The notes under the pieces were generated by a model, which saw nothing but the letters and a program-made list of their open reading frames with translations, had not been told where the DNA came from and did no database searches. Positions 13,401-25,764 of a stretch of DNA of 64,000 nt are shown here, in pieces. A program made the translations under genes and the position numbers. Each line of letters begins with the position of its first letter. The first letter of the stretch is position 1. This DNA is from Pempheris klunzingeri. Lineage: Eukaryota; Chordata; Actinopteri; Acropomatiformes; Pempheridae. The stretch is from positions 6,730,477 through 6,794,476 of the forward strand of contig NC_092035.1 of NCBI RefSeq assembly GCF_042242105.1, given 5' to 3'.

Positions 13401-16400
13401 AATGATGAAATTTCTTGTGATATTTGTGAATTCTGTGAATAAGTGCTTGATAGGACCTTTAAGATGACCTCTTTAGTCATGCTGATCTCTTTGAGGTCCC
13501 TTTCCTTGACTTTGAGGGTGGAGTTCAACAGCATATGTAGCACAGGTCTAACCATGCTAATGGTTGGGTACCTGCAAGATGTTATCATGTTAGCCACAAC
13601 TTTAAAAGGCTGGAGGACTTCAATCAAGCCCCCCAACAAAGCCCAGTCAGGGTCATCAAAGGTGAAATGATGACTGCTGGAGCCCTCCCCAAGTGTTGCA
13701 GTTACAGCAACCTGCTGCTCTTTCAGTCTTTGTAACATTGCCAGTGTGGCCAACCAAGACCTACCCCTGTCTGTGACGAGTGCACACTGAGCAAGGCCAT
13801 GCTGCTTCTGTTTTTCCCTCAGGAGATACATTGCTGTTTCTCTGAAATGATCGACAATTTTGCGGCAACATCCCAAAAAGTTGTCAACTTGTGGCAACTG
13901 GAAAGCTTCATCCATTGCACGATTGAAAGTATGCCCTAAGCAAGGCATTCCCACTGATAGTTCAAGGAGTGAGCACGCTTTGACAATGTCGACTGAACCA
14001 TTTGTGGTGGCACCGCTGACTTTGTGAGTTATCCCCCATTCAACAAATGTTTCATACATGGCTCTGGTGATGTTCTCGGCTGTGTTATCCTCTTGCACTT
14101 CAAAGGTTTTAAGGCACTTGTTGGTCATAGAGAAGCCAGTTGTACTGTTGTAATTAACTGAATGCATAGAGAGTGAAATGTATGTTCTATTCTGGGTTTG
14201 GCTTTGCCAAAGGTCTGTAGTAACGCCACAGTTCACAACCCCAGCAAGCTCACTGAAGACCATGTCTCGGGTACGACAATACATCTGAGGAAGCATTTTA
14301 ACTGCCAGTTCGCTTTTGCTTGGTGGAGAGTATCCAGGATTAACAGTACTCAGTAAGGTCTTGAAAGTTGGTTCTTCAACGACAGATACAGGGTACAACC
14401 CCTCACAGATGAAGTTGATCACTGCAGCAGTCAGATCACTGTGTCGCCTATTTTCATAGTCTAAGCTCTGCCTTAAGTTTGTGTCCTGGGATGGCTGCTG
14501 AACATGTATACCCGAGGGCTCAGTCTTTATCCTGGAGAACGCTGTGGCGAATGCCTCACGCATCTGGTCTGTGTTGCTCTTCACAAACTCACTGAACTCT
14601 ACAGGGTGATTCTTTTCAAGGTGGTATGACAAATTGGAGGTGTTTCCAGAGTAAGCAATTTGACTCATACACACTCGACAGTATATACGTTTCCAATGCA
14701 ATATGCAGCCATCAGCATCTGTGTCAAAGCCAAAGTATTTCCAGACTTTGCTTTTTGCCCGTGGGTGTGCGACCAGATTGAGGCCAGAGCATGATGGTCC
14801 TGAACTTTTACCCTCCATTGGTGCCTTCAGTAAGCAATCCACTTGGATGCCTTCACCTATTGAGTACCTAACAAGAATAATGAAATAAACATTTGAGGAT
14901 GTTGATGAAAACATTATAGCCATTTGTGAAGATAAATTGAGATGGGATTTTGAAATCTTTCACCAATGTTGACATTTACACATGAAACCCGATTACTGTA
15001 CAAAGTAAAGTCAATAAGTAAGTTAAAGTACAAGTTATCTTCTGTTGGCTGCATGGTTTCCATAAAAACATGCCAAAAGTCCTTAATATTAAGATTTTGA
15101 AAGGTAGAAAACATTGCTGCTCTGGCCTCTATGGGTTAAAAATGTATAAGTCTCTCAAACCTCTGACTAAACCATTGACACTGTTTCTGTGGTGGCACGT
15201 AATTTTAACAAATTATATCATTTTAACAAATTATGTGCCACCACTACAGAATATGGTTTTAAGAAGTCATGGCCATACCACATTTCTGTGAGATCAAGTT
15301 GCTTTGGACACAGCCAGGCTAGATGTTTTCCTTTGCTTTCAGTTTTTGCGCTGAGCTAAGCTTAACAGCTGCTGGCTGTAGCTTCATATCAAATGCACAG
15401 ATATGAGCGGTTACAGTCTTCTCATCTCACTCTCGACCAGAGAGCAAAAAGGCACATTTCCCCAAACCGTTTGACTGTTCATTTATTATGAGGTGATTTG
15501 ACAAAGTCTATCATCCATCCAGACGCAGAAAAAAAACACAGTAAATACCATAATTTCACACCTTACTAACTTAATATAAATTTTGTCCCAAACTACAAAA
15601 GACAAGGACCCAGGCTGCAAAACAAGTTCGGTTTCAAACCCCCCAAATAAAGCAGTCAGGCTGTCTCTTTGTCATGGTGTGGAATATCCCATGTACTTTA
15701 AATAGCAGGAGTTTCCCACCCACCATCTGTTCAATAGCCTGCATTCTTTGACAGATTTTGAGAGTGTTTGGACACAGACACAGTCAGCTCTTTGTCTCAA
15801 AGCATAACGCATTAGTGATTTCCCCGTGCACAGTCGCAGGCATTAACAAGAGGTTTTCTTTGGTTTATGGCTTTAAACGCTTGACCTGCTCAGACCGCTA
15901 TCTCTCAGTGGGAGTGTGCACGAGGAGCATCACAGTGAGATGGATCTTTTTACAAGCAGGTTTTCTATGCCTTCATTGTTTTCCTTTTTTGACCAAATCC
16001 TTTGAACGCAGGATCAACAGATTAGTCAGTTCCACGACTTGAAATCCCATCACATGGTTTTAAATCAAACAACAACAAGCCTCTGGAGGAAGTGAGGGAA
16101 CTTTATCAAACGACCAGCTCCAAGGCTGATGCTGAAATCTCCAGACTTGCTTGGCTTTTTAAGAGGCAGGTTTAGATTATCTATAATTCGATTCAATTTC
16201 AGTCAACAATGAACAACAACACTGTAGACCACTCTCCTATTAGTAATGGCTCATTTGACTATTTAACCTGTGGAGGTGTTGATAACCATTTTCTGAATGC
16301 TGGCTTTAATATTTGCAGAGTGTATGTGCAGCCACCCTGTAAGTTACTTAAGCAGTCATGTGAAGACGTGTGCCGAGTTTTAGTTTGACACTTAACTACT

Positions 16401-17325
16401 TACAGAGCGCTTACAGACCTGCAAGAAAAACATCAGTAAAAACTCACATTCATGAACTAACGGGTCGAGACCCTGAGATCCTCTCCATCGTTGAAACAGA
16501 AAGCATGTCTACATAACCAGCGTCTTGAGCCAGGCATCAATTCAGCATCATAATGCATCAGCTTTAAGAAAAATAAAATAAGACTAGTAATAACAGCTTT
16601 AGTCACATATAAAGAAGCTGCTCTCATGTCACAGTTTGATGAACTAGGGCTTGCACAGGAAGACTAAGACATTTTTACCCTCACTGAGTTTGGGAATAGA
16701 CCATAAGGATCAGATAGAGAATGGGTTTCTGCTCACTGTGTTTGAGAAAGTGTGACAAAAGTCATCATGGTGATTGATTTCAGATCCTACGAATAAAAAT
16801 AGCATTATTCTAGCTGCTAGATACAATATTATACACGCTTGGCTCTCTGTGTTAACAGCAAATGTTTCAGTGTTCCTGGGAGCCCCTGACTGCAGCACTT
16901 AAATTGTCACCGCAGCTGGCTAAACAGAGTACTGACACCAAACTCCGTTGACAATATCACCAATTTAACATTGCTTTCCAAATTATTCTTATTTTTCAGT
17001 TTGGTTCAAAACGTTTTTTGGTGTAAGCCGAATTGAGCAGAGGTCATTTTTATCTTAAAATCTTGACTAAGGTTCCATCAACGATGTTAATGTGTCGATA
17101 CATTAGATAATATTTTTGTAAACTATCACATTTCTAACGGAGTTCGGCATGCAAAGCACGTACAGTGGAGACAGTGAAATGGCTCCACAGCAGCACATCA
17201 TTTGGGGAACAGAAGTTCATCTGACCTGGTAGCGTGAACGACCTGTTGAACGTCTGATACAGAAGAACCTTAATGCCGCACAGGTAGAGCCTGAGGAGCG
17301 GCACCAGCACTGACAGCAGCCACAT
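7444..17325 (-). CDS. dhrsx: Dehydrogenase/reductase SDR family member X (dhrsx)
   Basis: Seven coding exons on the minus strand: 17226-17325, 11612-11719, 11037-11105, 9218-9319, 8920-9127, 8163-8370 and 7444-7617. They total 969 nt (322 residues; human DHRSX is about 330) and phases match at every junction. The start MWLLSVLVPLLRLYL gives a hydrophobic N-terminal membrane anchor. The Rossmann-fold NAD(P) motif TGGTRGMG is at residues 46-53, LINNAG at about 123-128, the catalytic serine region NMSSATHY at 177-184, and the catalytic YAQSK at 205-209. The protein ends KKSCELVGL. DHRSX belongs to the classical short-chain dehydrogenases, and recent work on the human enzyme assigns it to polyprenol/dolichal redox steps of dolichol synthesis. 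All catalytic residues are present, so it should be active. The exon 1 donor is GTCAGA, weaker than the others. An in-frame upstream ATG exists at 17460, but the chosen start matches the family's N-terminal length. Confidence 0.95.
12360..12365 (-). terminator. zbed1: Possible polyadenylation signal of zbed1
   Basis: ATTAAA on the minus strand, about 400 bases beyond the zbed1 stop. It is a variant hexamer chosen by position. I saw no AATAAA between it and the stop. Confidence 0.3.
12767..14818 (-). CDS. zbed1: Zinc finger BED domain-containing protein 1 (domesticated hAT transposase)
   Basis: An intact single-exon reading frame of 683 residues, nested in the first dhrsx intron on the same strand. 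The N-terminal BED finger has C47, C50, H66 and H71 (CRVC ... HLEKNH) after LVAHPRAKSKVWKYFGFD. The middle is the RNase H-like hAT core, for example CLKTFEVQEDNTAENITR and YPTISMVRPVLHMLLN. The C-terminal hAT dimerisation region carries NEDPLLWW ... LFPTLPKVLQKYWCVPA. Length and blocks match vertebrate ZBED1/DREF, a nuclear DNA-binding regulator of proliferation and ribosomal protein genes. The frame is open upstream to 14923, but a splice acceptor at 14868 and the family's usual N-terminus favour the ATG at 14818. No terminal inverted repeats were seen around it, which fits a resident host gene and not a recent insertion. Confidence 0.93.
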   Translation of the reverse strand: MEGKSSGPSCSGLNLVAHPRAKSKVWKYFGFDTDADGCILHWKRIYCRVCMSQIAYSGNTSNLSYHLEKNHPVEFSEFVKSNTDQMREAFATAFSRIKTEPSGIHVQQPSQDTNLRQSLDYENRRHSDLTAAVINFICEGLYPVSVVEEPTFKTLLSTVNPGYSPPSKSELAVKMLPQMYCRTRDMVFSELAGVVNCGVTTDLWQSQTQNRTYISLSMHSVNYNSTTGFSMTNKCLKTFEVQEDNTAENITRAMYETFVEWGITHKVSGATTNGSVDIVKACSLLELSVGMPCLGHTFNRAMDEAFQLPQVDNFLGCCRKIVDHFRETAMYLLREKQKQHGLAQCALVTDRGRSWLATLAMLQRLKEQQVAVTATLGEGSSSHHFTFDDPDWALLGGLIEVLQPFKVVANMITSCRYPTISMVRPVLHMLLNSTLKVKERDLKEISMTKEVILKVLSSTYSQNSQISQEISSFLNIATFLDPRYKKLPFLSTQERSKVENNIIEEAKAILEKQIAERPCLDDFSLVSDEPPSKKQTPLRVSSASSVAQDNPLAAIFCQSDADQSQEELQAQVVEELSNYKSQRVLGLNEDPLLWWSSHAPLFPTLPKVLQKYWCVPAMSVPCHRLFSSSGTVLCGKRNRIAPALVDQQVFLYENSRSYYEPEPCDDDLDNAWEGNCSLGQPLE
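14819..14867 (-). other. zbed1: 5' UTR part of the zbed1 exon after a splice acceptor
   Basis: On the minus strand a pyrimidine-rich tract ending ATTCTTGTTAG lies just before 14867, and the zbed1 ATG follows 49 bases later. This predicts an upstream non-coding exon. In human, ZBED1 and DHRSX share 5' leader sequence, so the dhrsx first exon region (17226 to about 17460) is the natural candidate partner. Confidence 0.55.
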
Positions 17326-17499
17326 CCCTCTGGTGGCTTCCGGCGAACAGCTTCCGACTCTTCTGTGCTGCAGCTTAATGTGTCCGACTGGAAGCCCGCT
17401 GCAGTACTTTAGTACTGTCCGTAGTTCCGCCTCCAACAAAATTGCGTCATAAGATGCCACAAAGAGCAGAAGTGCACACTGTGGTGTAGTGGAGGCATA

Positions 17500-20400
17500 A
17501 GCTGTGTGAAATTCATTTCAGTAGACCTGCTGGAGGGGAAACTTCCTGGGGTTTTAATAGAGATTACAGCATTTTGTTGTTATGCTATGCAGCCTCGTGT
17601 CTTACCCCTGAAATAAATACTGCCACCAATAAAGACTACTCTTGTTTGAATTAGAGTTATAGTATGTATTACTCTACACTTTCCCAGAGCACCTGTAATG
17701 AATGAAAATACCAGAATCAGTGCAGAAAATAGCCCTCTTGTGTAAGTACCCCCTGAGGTTACAAAAGCCCAGACAAAAATCACACCACACAGACCGTGGC
17801 AGCTCTGCACACGGTGGCAGCATCATGTGTGCTCTGATAAGTCACAATTAGACAAAAGAAGTCATTTTACATGAGGCAGAAATGTAGCTCAGTTTTAATG
17901 CAAGCAACCAAACTCTCGTGGGCAATGTATGCTCCGTCTCTGTGCTCCCCTAATGGGATTTGCACTAGCTGTGGTCACAGATTTGTCCTAAGGAATGACA
18001 AGGAGTCTGGTTGTGCTGCCTGACTGAATGATATGGAGCAACTGATCTGGATCATCAATATCCACAGGCCAGATGAGCCGGAGTGTGGTGAAGGCTTTAT
18101 GCTGCAGAGGTGCATCATGTATTGATATTTATCCTGGCTCACTGGCCAAGGGCCTCATTCAGCTGCCAGGGTTCAGAATATGAACTGCCTTTGTAGTCTA
18201 ATCAGGAAATCTGTGTAAAAGCACTGTGGACATGATCATCAGAAAAGTCCATTCTAAATATCCCCAGTGCCAACTGTCCCTCTCTATCTGGTTGGATTAA
18301 ATCTAGTTTATTAGTTTACCAGACAGAATGACCCTGCTGGATTCATTGTCTTTGAACAATCTGTGTTTTTTGCTTCAATGTTACTGTTTGTGGATGTGCC
18401 AACCCTCCAGATCCTCCTCTGAGTTCTACTTTCACTGCCCCCTCCCACCCGTCCTCCTGACTCTACACTTCAGCAGCAAAATTACTCCACGTCTTACCAA
18501 GCGTGCAGGAAAACTGTGAAATGCATTTTCTGAGGGAAGATCCTCAAACCACTCTGCTTTGGGCTCTGATGGATAATCTTTTGGGCGTGGATGCTGGCAG
18601 TAAGATGATCAACACACCTCATTCATCACTGACGTGATTAGTGATGCGGCTTTCCATTGAGAAATGCGTTAAAGATGTGCATTAGGCTGCTGAACTTATA
18701 ACACTAAATTCTTGTGAGTTGCAGAGTGATGACCCTGCTTTCACTGGTGTGGGGAGTGGAGTTGTTTTCTGCATTTGAGACCATATCGGCTTGGATATGT
18801 AGGACCACCAGCTGAAATGAGAACATCCGCCAGGGAGGAATAATCTGTGATGCTCAAGATCAGCTCACGCCATCTGTGGCTGCATGAAAGGAAGCATTCA
18901 GAGGCTGACTTCCTGACAGGGGAATGTAGAAAGACCACGAGGGCTGATGATATGAATCTGTTTTTGGACATTTGTCAGTCTGGCAAATACTTTGGTCCAG
19001 AGCAACATATCACATCAGCTATGAAGCCAGGTCCTGATGATCAGAGTCGCCAGAGGATGATTGTGACCTTTCCTGCGGTCAGTAGAACAACACTGTCCAC
19101 TACCACACGGACATGGACAACTTGCTCCTGAAGCAGCTTCAGTGTGTGAATGAGTATGAAAGAACAGTCTCCTCCAAATTATATTTCCTCCTGTATGAAT
19201 GATGTGTGAATGAGGATGTGATGTAATAATAACTAGAAGATAAAGTTAATGTAAAGATATAATAAATTAAGAACAAACAGTGAAAAAGAGAAAACGAGTG
19301 GAGGAACATTGATAAATAGTTACTCCTACAGGACACAAGGGGTGCTGTCTACTCAAAAATGCAAAACACCTGAACCCAAACTTCTACCTGCTCTGTGGAA
19401 TGACCTCCCTAAAAAGAATTGATTACATTTTGTTTATGATGAACACATCTATAGAGTTATTGCTAAACTTTCCTGGCTGGTTGTGTCACTACGCTGCCAC
19501 GTTTCTCAGGTCGAGGAAATGACCAGTGTGGCCAACTCCTCAGTGAGGAAAGCAGCTATAATTACAACAATTTTTGTATAGACTGTTTTAACTTAACATT
19601 AACAACCGATAACGACCAAAAAGAGACAATAGAAAAAACTGTCCATGGCAATGAGAGAAAATGATGGCAACCAGTCTGGCCCTAATTCAGGTTCACTGTT
19701 TGGTTGTTTCAGACCCCCCCCACAAACACATGCTGTGCTGGCTCACAGAAAGAGCAGGTCATCTTCACTTTGGTCAAGGCTTTCTACGGCAGGTTCATCA
19801 ACTGAGGGAGCTGACTTAAATGAGGAAGCAGCTGATGTGCCACAAAGCTGCAAAACATTATCAGGCAGCTTGTGCTCATAGCAAGCCACAGCAGACAACT
19901 TCAGACCAAACCTGACATACAGGATGGAGTTCAGGGTCTGAAGTGCTCAGCCACAATAAACCACTGATTTATTAATACTTCCCAGAGCTTTTGGTCTTTA
20001 AGCCAATTTAAGAGAATGAAGTTTCATTAGAGCAAAACTCCACTTTGTTGGGCCGGAAACAAACTGTCCCTTAACTGCACCAAGTGATGATTTTTGCCTC
20101 AAAGGGTGCAGCAGAGTGGACACACCTGAGCTCCAGGTGACACCGCAGGGAGCAACTTCACTGCTGTCTGATCTGGTCCTGAAGAACATCCTGTTACAAA
20201 CAGGCTACATGCTAATGCTACATGCTAACACTAGCCAGCATGTTAGCCACTGATTAGCCACAAGGTGAAACTGATCAGTGATTATTGACCCTGCAGTCCA
20301 GTCATTAGCAGCAAACTCACCGCAGACACTCTTACTAATTAAACAGGACTTTAAATTAACGTGACACTGAGTCTGAGCTTTAACTCTCCTGCTGCTGCAG

Positions 20401-21300
20401 AGTGTCTGTGTTCACTGGTCTTCTTTCTCCCTCTGAAGCAGCTGCAGGATCCATGAGGAACTTCTGGAGGTTCTAGTGCAAACACAGAGAACATCAGAAC
20501 CATCAGCCACAATGAAACCACCAACATACCCAAAAATCACAGAGAAACTGTTGTGCCCTTATTAGCATATATATATTAGCATATATCCTCCTCAAGCAGC
20601 AGTAAAATGTAGCAGTAACATGCTAGCTAGCATTAGCTAATTAGCTAACAACTGACTACTGATTTGTTTGTGATTGTTCGGTCATTCAGCCTCAGACTGA
20701 CCTCATTAACCAAAGCCAACTCCGCGTCTCCATGATGTTTTCCTCCTCTGGCCCTCCAAAGACTTTATGAAGCAGAAGTGTCTGATTCTTTGTAGCTGAA
20801 AGAGAAGAGCCGACCGGCATTGAGACAGCGGCATCTTCAGACTTTTATTGTGATGGGCCACCATGCGGCCAATCACATGCGAGAACAGAGAAGGATCATA
20901 CCATTATGTGAAAGTAGGAAGGGAGACGCTCTGAAGACAGCTTGTAGTGGTACGGTCCAGGTACAGAGCCACAGAGGTCCCGGATGCCTGATCCAGCAAG
21001 CCCTTTTTGTATTCCACGCCATTTGCAAGACCCATTAAATATGTAATTTTTTACCACGACTGATGCGTGTGCAAAGTTTCATGAGTTTTTGTGTATGTTT
21101 AGTCCCTCAAACTTGCAATTTATTTCGTATGCATTTCCTTACATTTCAATAGGGTCCTCACACCGCTGGGTGCTTCGGCCCTAATGACTAGAAATAATTA
21201 GTGAGTCATTCTCTCTTTTGTAATGACTGTGTGTTTTTAACTAATCTGTTTTTGTCTTGTCCCTTAAGACCAGTTTTCACAATCAGTGTTTTGTAAGGGC
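17500..21300. other. Intergenic region between dhrsx and the CD99-like gene
   Basis: No exon-like structure was recognised. The region holds one SINE-like repeat fragment (19121-19229) and low-complexity CTAATGCTA-rich text near 20200-20650. The divergent arrangement (dhrsx leftward, CD99-like rightward) means this 3.8-kb gap should contain the promoters of both. Confidence 0.6.
19121..19229 (+). repeat. SINE-like interspersed repeat fragment
   Basis: It shares CTGAAGCAGCTTCAGTGTGT, the AAGAACAGTCT block and the GTGTGAATGAGGAYGTGATG block with copies at 39832-40025 and 55675-55850. It is truncated at both ends. Confidence 0.7.
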
Positions 21301-21315
21301 CACACCCTGCAGCTC

Positions 21316-21320
21316 TATAA
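21316..21320 (+). promoter_or_regulatory. TATA box of the CD99-like gene
   Basis: CTATAAGG lies 67 bases before the ATG at 21383, with a GC-rich flank. Transcription should start near 21345, giving a short 5' UTR with no upstream ATG in view. Confidence 0.65.
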
Positions 21321-21382
21321 GGTGGAGCAGCTCACAGGACGGCTGCATCGACCCCTCAGAGAGCCACATCTGCTGAGACAAC

Positions 21383-24300
21383 ATGAAGTCTGCTCTGAGT
21401 CTGGTGCTTCTACTGCTGCTCACTGGATCAGTGACTGCCAGAGGTAAGATGACTAGTTAACTCTTTATCACAAGCTGCTTGTCCTGATCACTGTATGGAT
21501 CACTGAGAGCCTGCATCCACTAAATGTTCCTTTATTTCACTTTTGACAAAACAATGTTTCCTCAAAGTCCTTGTAGTAGCCTTTCTGGAGCTTTCAGTCA
21601 CATGGCACGATCTTCAAAGCAGATGGAGTTGGGGGGTGGGGGCAGTGCATTTGTTGGGGACTATTTTAAGTGGCAGATTGGTCCCTGTTTGGTGTTAGTG
21701 CTAGTGAGTGTTTGGGTCAGCACGTGGGAGCTCACTGATGTGTTTTTATTGGAGCTCAGAGGAATAATGATGTGCAAACAACTGCCTGCAACTCCAGCTG
21801 TGGCTGCCAAAGATAACTGATGCTCCTTTGTGATGTATTCCTCGTCTTCTTCACTCAGGACCTGGCCTGTCTGATGCCCTCCATGACGATGGTGAGTGTC
21901 TTTTACTGTAGTCTAATATTGCTCTTCAAACCCATATATACAAGTCCCTTTTAATGAACTAAATATCATTGAATCGTCTGGATATGAACAGCTCCTAGCA
22001 TCAAAATGGCTGTGATAAAGACAATTTAATGGTCATATACATGATGTAAAGACGTACAAACTGTCTTTTGGGACAGTGAGTGGGAATTTGACATGAGAAG
22101 AGAGGAGGCGAGATGGAGACACAGCTCAGGACAGGTGGAGGATCACATGTCTGGGTTCACACCTCAGCATCATTGCACCATTTCTGCTGCCGTCCAAGTA
22201 TCAAACCTGCAGTGTTGCTAAACACAGATAACCCCCCTTCCTGAGGGTCCACATTAGTATTTACTGATCCTAGTGCTGTCCTGCTCTACATGCCAGCAGA
22301 CACTCTATAGGCTCTACTGTATACTGTATTAATCTTTCCATCTGCTGTGCTGCATGTTCCACTGATTCTACATTCATCTATAGCCAAACTACACAGGTAG
22401 GACTTGTACAGATCTTCTGCTGTGGTCAGAGGTTTTTAAGAACATGACTTTTTAATGCCGTACCATCAGATCAGATGTGCTAATGGACTCCCACTAACTG
22501 CCCCCATTGCCCCCCAGTCAAGGTCCCAGAACAAGCTCGTATGTGCTTCCTGTTCCTCTTCTTACTGATGTTTCTGTGCTCACAGATCATGGGACGGCTG
22601 TTCACAGGCATAAACGTTGGAGTGGTGAGTGAACAAATGCTTCATACTCATTAGTTGTATCTTCCCTATTATAGCAAGTATGAGTCAGAAATATTAAACT
22701 TAAAACGGGGTTGGAAAGCGATCTCATGTCTAATAAGGCAAAAACAATACTAGAGAACAAACCAAAGTCCAGGCGGACTTCTTGTCATCGGGATACGTGG
22801 CCTTATTTTACTGGAGGCTGCAAACCATTTCAGAGAGTCTGTGTTTGTTCTGTATGTAGAGCCTGAACCACAGTAGCTCCACACACACCCTGATGTCTCC
22901 AACAAACCCCAACATGTCCTCCAGCTTAGACTGATGTTTGGAAACTCAGCTCTTGGCTTTCATCACACCATGACTGATGCAGGGAGGGGACCAGATGATG
23001 TGTGTTAAGCATGTGGTTTCTAATGGTTTGTCATGTCTTTCTCAAACAGGACTGGGTTTGTTTGATGCTCTTCGTGGAAAAGGTAACTGGTAACCTCCCT
23101 CAGAAGCCAGCTTTAAGACTGGATCAGGACATATTTGCTGGGGTTAAATCTGGGGACGGCTCATTAGTTACTGTAGGTCAATAACAATACACCTGCATAC
23201 TATTTTAGGACCATTTCACTAATATGTAGCATTTAAATTAGTTTTTCTCCACGTTGTCTAAAAAATGTGTAAATGTATCTGATGTAGTGTGGATACGGAG
23301 GCCTTTTTTTGTATCTTACAGGAGCCAAAGCCACTAGACCTCCCACAGGAGGTGAGTGTCCCATTATTAACACATACGTACATACTGTATACCAGCCTAC
23401 CAGACGCTGTCCGTCCAGCTAAAGCTGGTCAAACAAAGATCTGAACCCTCAGGACCTTATACAGCTGATGGCAGTAATCTACCCAGTGTCGGTTACAATT
23501 AAAGCTGCATGCATTGATTTGTCGACTATTTGGGGGCAGCACAACAAGCTGCATGTGTGGCGCTGACACTGGATGTGTAACTACACAGCTGTGTGCCAGC
23601 TGTTCACCGTATGGACTTAATGTGAGGGATAATGCATCTGCCTCCACGTCGTCCATTCATTTCTGATAATGGACCATTCATTTCTATTTTCACGTGTTTT
23701 TCAACCAATATCTAAAGTTTTTCACATGCTATGACTCCGTTTCCCTGGTAACTATTTAGTAGGTGTCCATCATCTCCCAGCAGCCAATCAGAATCCAGTA
23801 TTCACTCAGACCACATGGTATAAAAGGTGATGACATGTCAGTGTTGTGTTGCTGCTGCTCCCCCATGCTGCTGTCCATGAGGGACGCAGCACTGGAGGAA
23901 ACTGGAGCAGAGCTGCACTTTGGCCATGAGAGGCTGTATGAGTGTGTTTCAGAGCTGCTATCCCTTCAGTCTGCCAATATATCGTCATTTGAATGAACAC
24001 ACTGTGATACTGACACGCTTGTCCTGTTGATCCATAGATCCCAAACCCTCCAAGCCGCCTGGAGGAAGTGAGTACACGAACCGCCACCCTGCTCATTTGA
24101 TGTGATGTGTGTCAGTGAGCCTGCAGGACAGTCTGAGTTTTCTGAAAGGCAGACTCACATCACATTGTGACTGTAGGAAGCATTCGTTTCTGTGAATTTC
24201 AGCTATCTGCAGGTGTCAGTTATTGAGCCATTCGCTCAATGTTCAGATAAGCCGATAAGTTCTTTTTAAAACATGTACATTCTTCATTCCTAGATGGCTT

Positions 24301-25414
24301 TGGCTTCAATCTAGAAGATGCTCTCCGTCCAGGTAAAGTGATGAGTTTCCTTCCTGTTAAAGATGATATTGTTTATTGTACATAAAGCAATCTATTGTTA
24401 TTGTAGATCTCTAAATGACCTGGCACCTTCTGTCAGAGGCAGTGCTGATAAATTCATACAGTATGAGGGCACGTGTTCTTGTACATGCAAGTGAGTGGCC
24501 TATGATGATGCCACAATGCCCAGCCTATACAGATCAGAAGCCACACGCGTATGCATGTTACCGAGTTATGGACACACCAACACACTGGGTCAGGCTTTTT
24601 TTCATAAGTAACAGAAGGTTTTGGAAAATAATTCTTTTTTTAGTCAATGAAGAAACTCGTGTCACATTAGGTGGAACCTAAAGGGCCAAGGAGCAGGTGA
24701 TGATCCAGTGTGTTGGTGTGGATAGCACCACCATGTGGCCATGAGTGGACGCTCACACTCAGAAGTAATTCCTGGTCTTTGTGACGCAGAATGACATTTT
24801 TTTACATTTCATCTTTCAATAGATTCTTCAGTATTTTATGTGTTTCTATGCAGTCCACCCAGTCATATATGTGGACTTGGATGTGAAAATGTATGTTTTT
24901 TTGTGTGTACAACTGCAACCACATTTCCAGCAGAAGAGCAAATAAGGACTGTGTGTTCCTGCCTCATTAGGTGGGAGAACATGTCCATGACTCAGTGGCT
25001 AGTCTGCATGATCCAGCTGTCGCTATGTCTTTGGTTACAGATTCAAATTCTTTTCTCTTCAAATCCTAAATTCCTGACAGAGGTAACTAATGCTGTGTCC
25101 AATGTTGTTGTTCCCACAGCTGTCAAACCCACTGATAAACCCAGTGGAGGAGGTGAGCCTCCAAACCACTCCTCTACTGTTACATCATTCATTTACTTTG
25201 ACATCCCGATTTTATGTTTTAAAGTGCTTCTGTCTCAAATTTGAGATAAAACAACCCACGTTTTACTTGGTTCCACACGTGTGTAAACTCTCGCTCAGGT
25301 TGCCAAGGAGACGTGGTCCGGATGCTGCGCACAGTCTCTGAGAATCAGAAGCAGCAGCTCCGCCTGCTGCTGCAGCTCGCGGCCCAGTCGCCTTCTGCTC
25401 GGCTCAGGCGCTGA
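21383..25414 (+). CDS. CD99/XG-family protein without a membrane segment (predicted secreted)
   Basis: Ten coding exons: 21383-21443, 21859-21891, 22518-22538, 22586-22624, 23050-23082, 23322-23351, 24038-24067, 24294-24332, 25120-25152 and 25299-25414. They total 435 nt, 144 residues. Every intron is phase 1 with GT-AG ends. Signal peptide MKSALSLVLLLLLTGSVTA. CD99-type modules follow: GPGLSDALHDD, GLGLFDALRGK, DPKPSKPPGG, GFGFNLEDALRP and AVKPTDKPSGG. The last exon does not encode the CD99 membrane helix. It gives VVRMLRTVSENQKQQLRLLL and ends SARLRR then stop, a Leu/Gln-rich helix-like tail. A further intron lies in the 3' UTR (donor 25439, acceptor to 25571), only 24 nt after the stop, so it should not trigger decay. 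The gene lies head-to-tail with cd99 and has the matching exon plan, so it is a tandem paralogue. Position parallels mammalian XG, but orthology is unproven. Exon 4 (HHGTAVHRHKRWS) is the least family-like. Confidence 0.8.
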
Positions 25415-25758
25415 GGGTGGAGACACAGGAGGATGTTTGTGAGTAGAAATGCTCTTTTTTTCCACATATTGTTGCTGTTTTATGGGATAAAAAGATTTTC
25501 TGTGGCTTTAATGGATCTTTTACTCATTTTCTGTTCACGTCTTCTGATTGAAACTTGCTTGTGTTTTTAGAGGTGAAGAGGACGGGTAGGAAGATGACAC
25601 CCTCCTGAGATTCTGAATGCTTGTTCCAGATTAATAAGAATACTGAAGTTCTCTATGTATTCATCATGTTTTCATTACTTCTATATACTCATATCTGCTT
25701 ATCTTAAATGAGCTTCTTTCCATATAACCAAACAATCTTTACAATCACTGTAAAGCTT

Positions 25759-25764
25759 AATAAA
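25759..25764 (+). terminator. Polyadenylation signal of the CD99-like gene
   Basis: AATAAA, about 190 bases into the last (3' UTR) exon that begins at 25571. Confidence 0.7.

Noticed and set aside
14819..14923. Upstream 35-codon N-terminal extension of the zbed1 frame
   Set aside because: It lies across a splice acceptor at 14868 and reads hydrophobic intron-like text. Family members start close to the LVAHPRAKSK block.
24840..25244. 134-codon plus-strand frame overlapping the CD99-like gene
   Set aside because: Its frame differs from the exon at 25120-25152, and it spans intron sequence with no domain.
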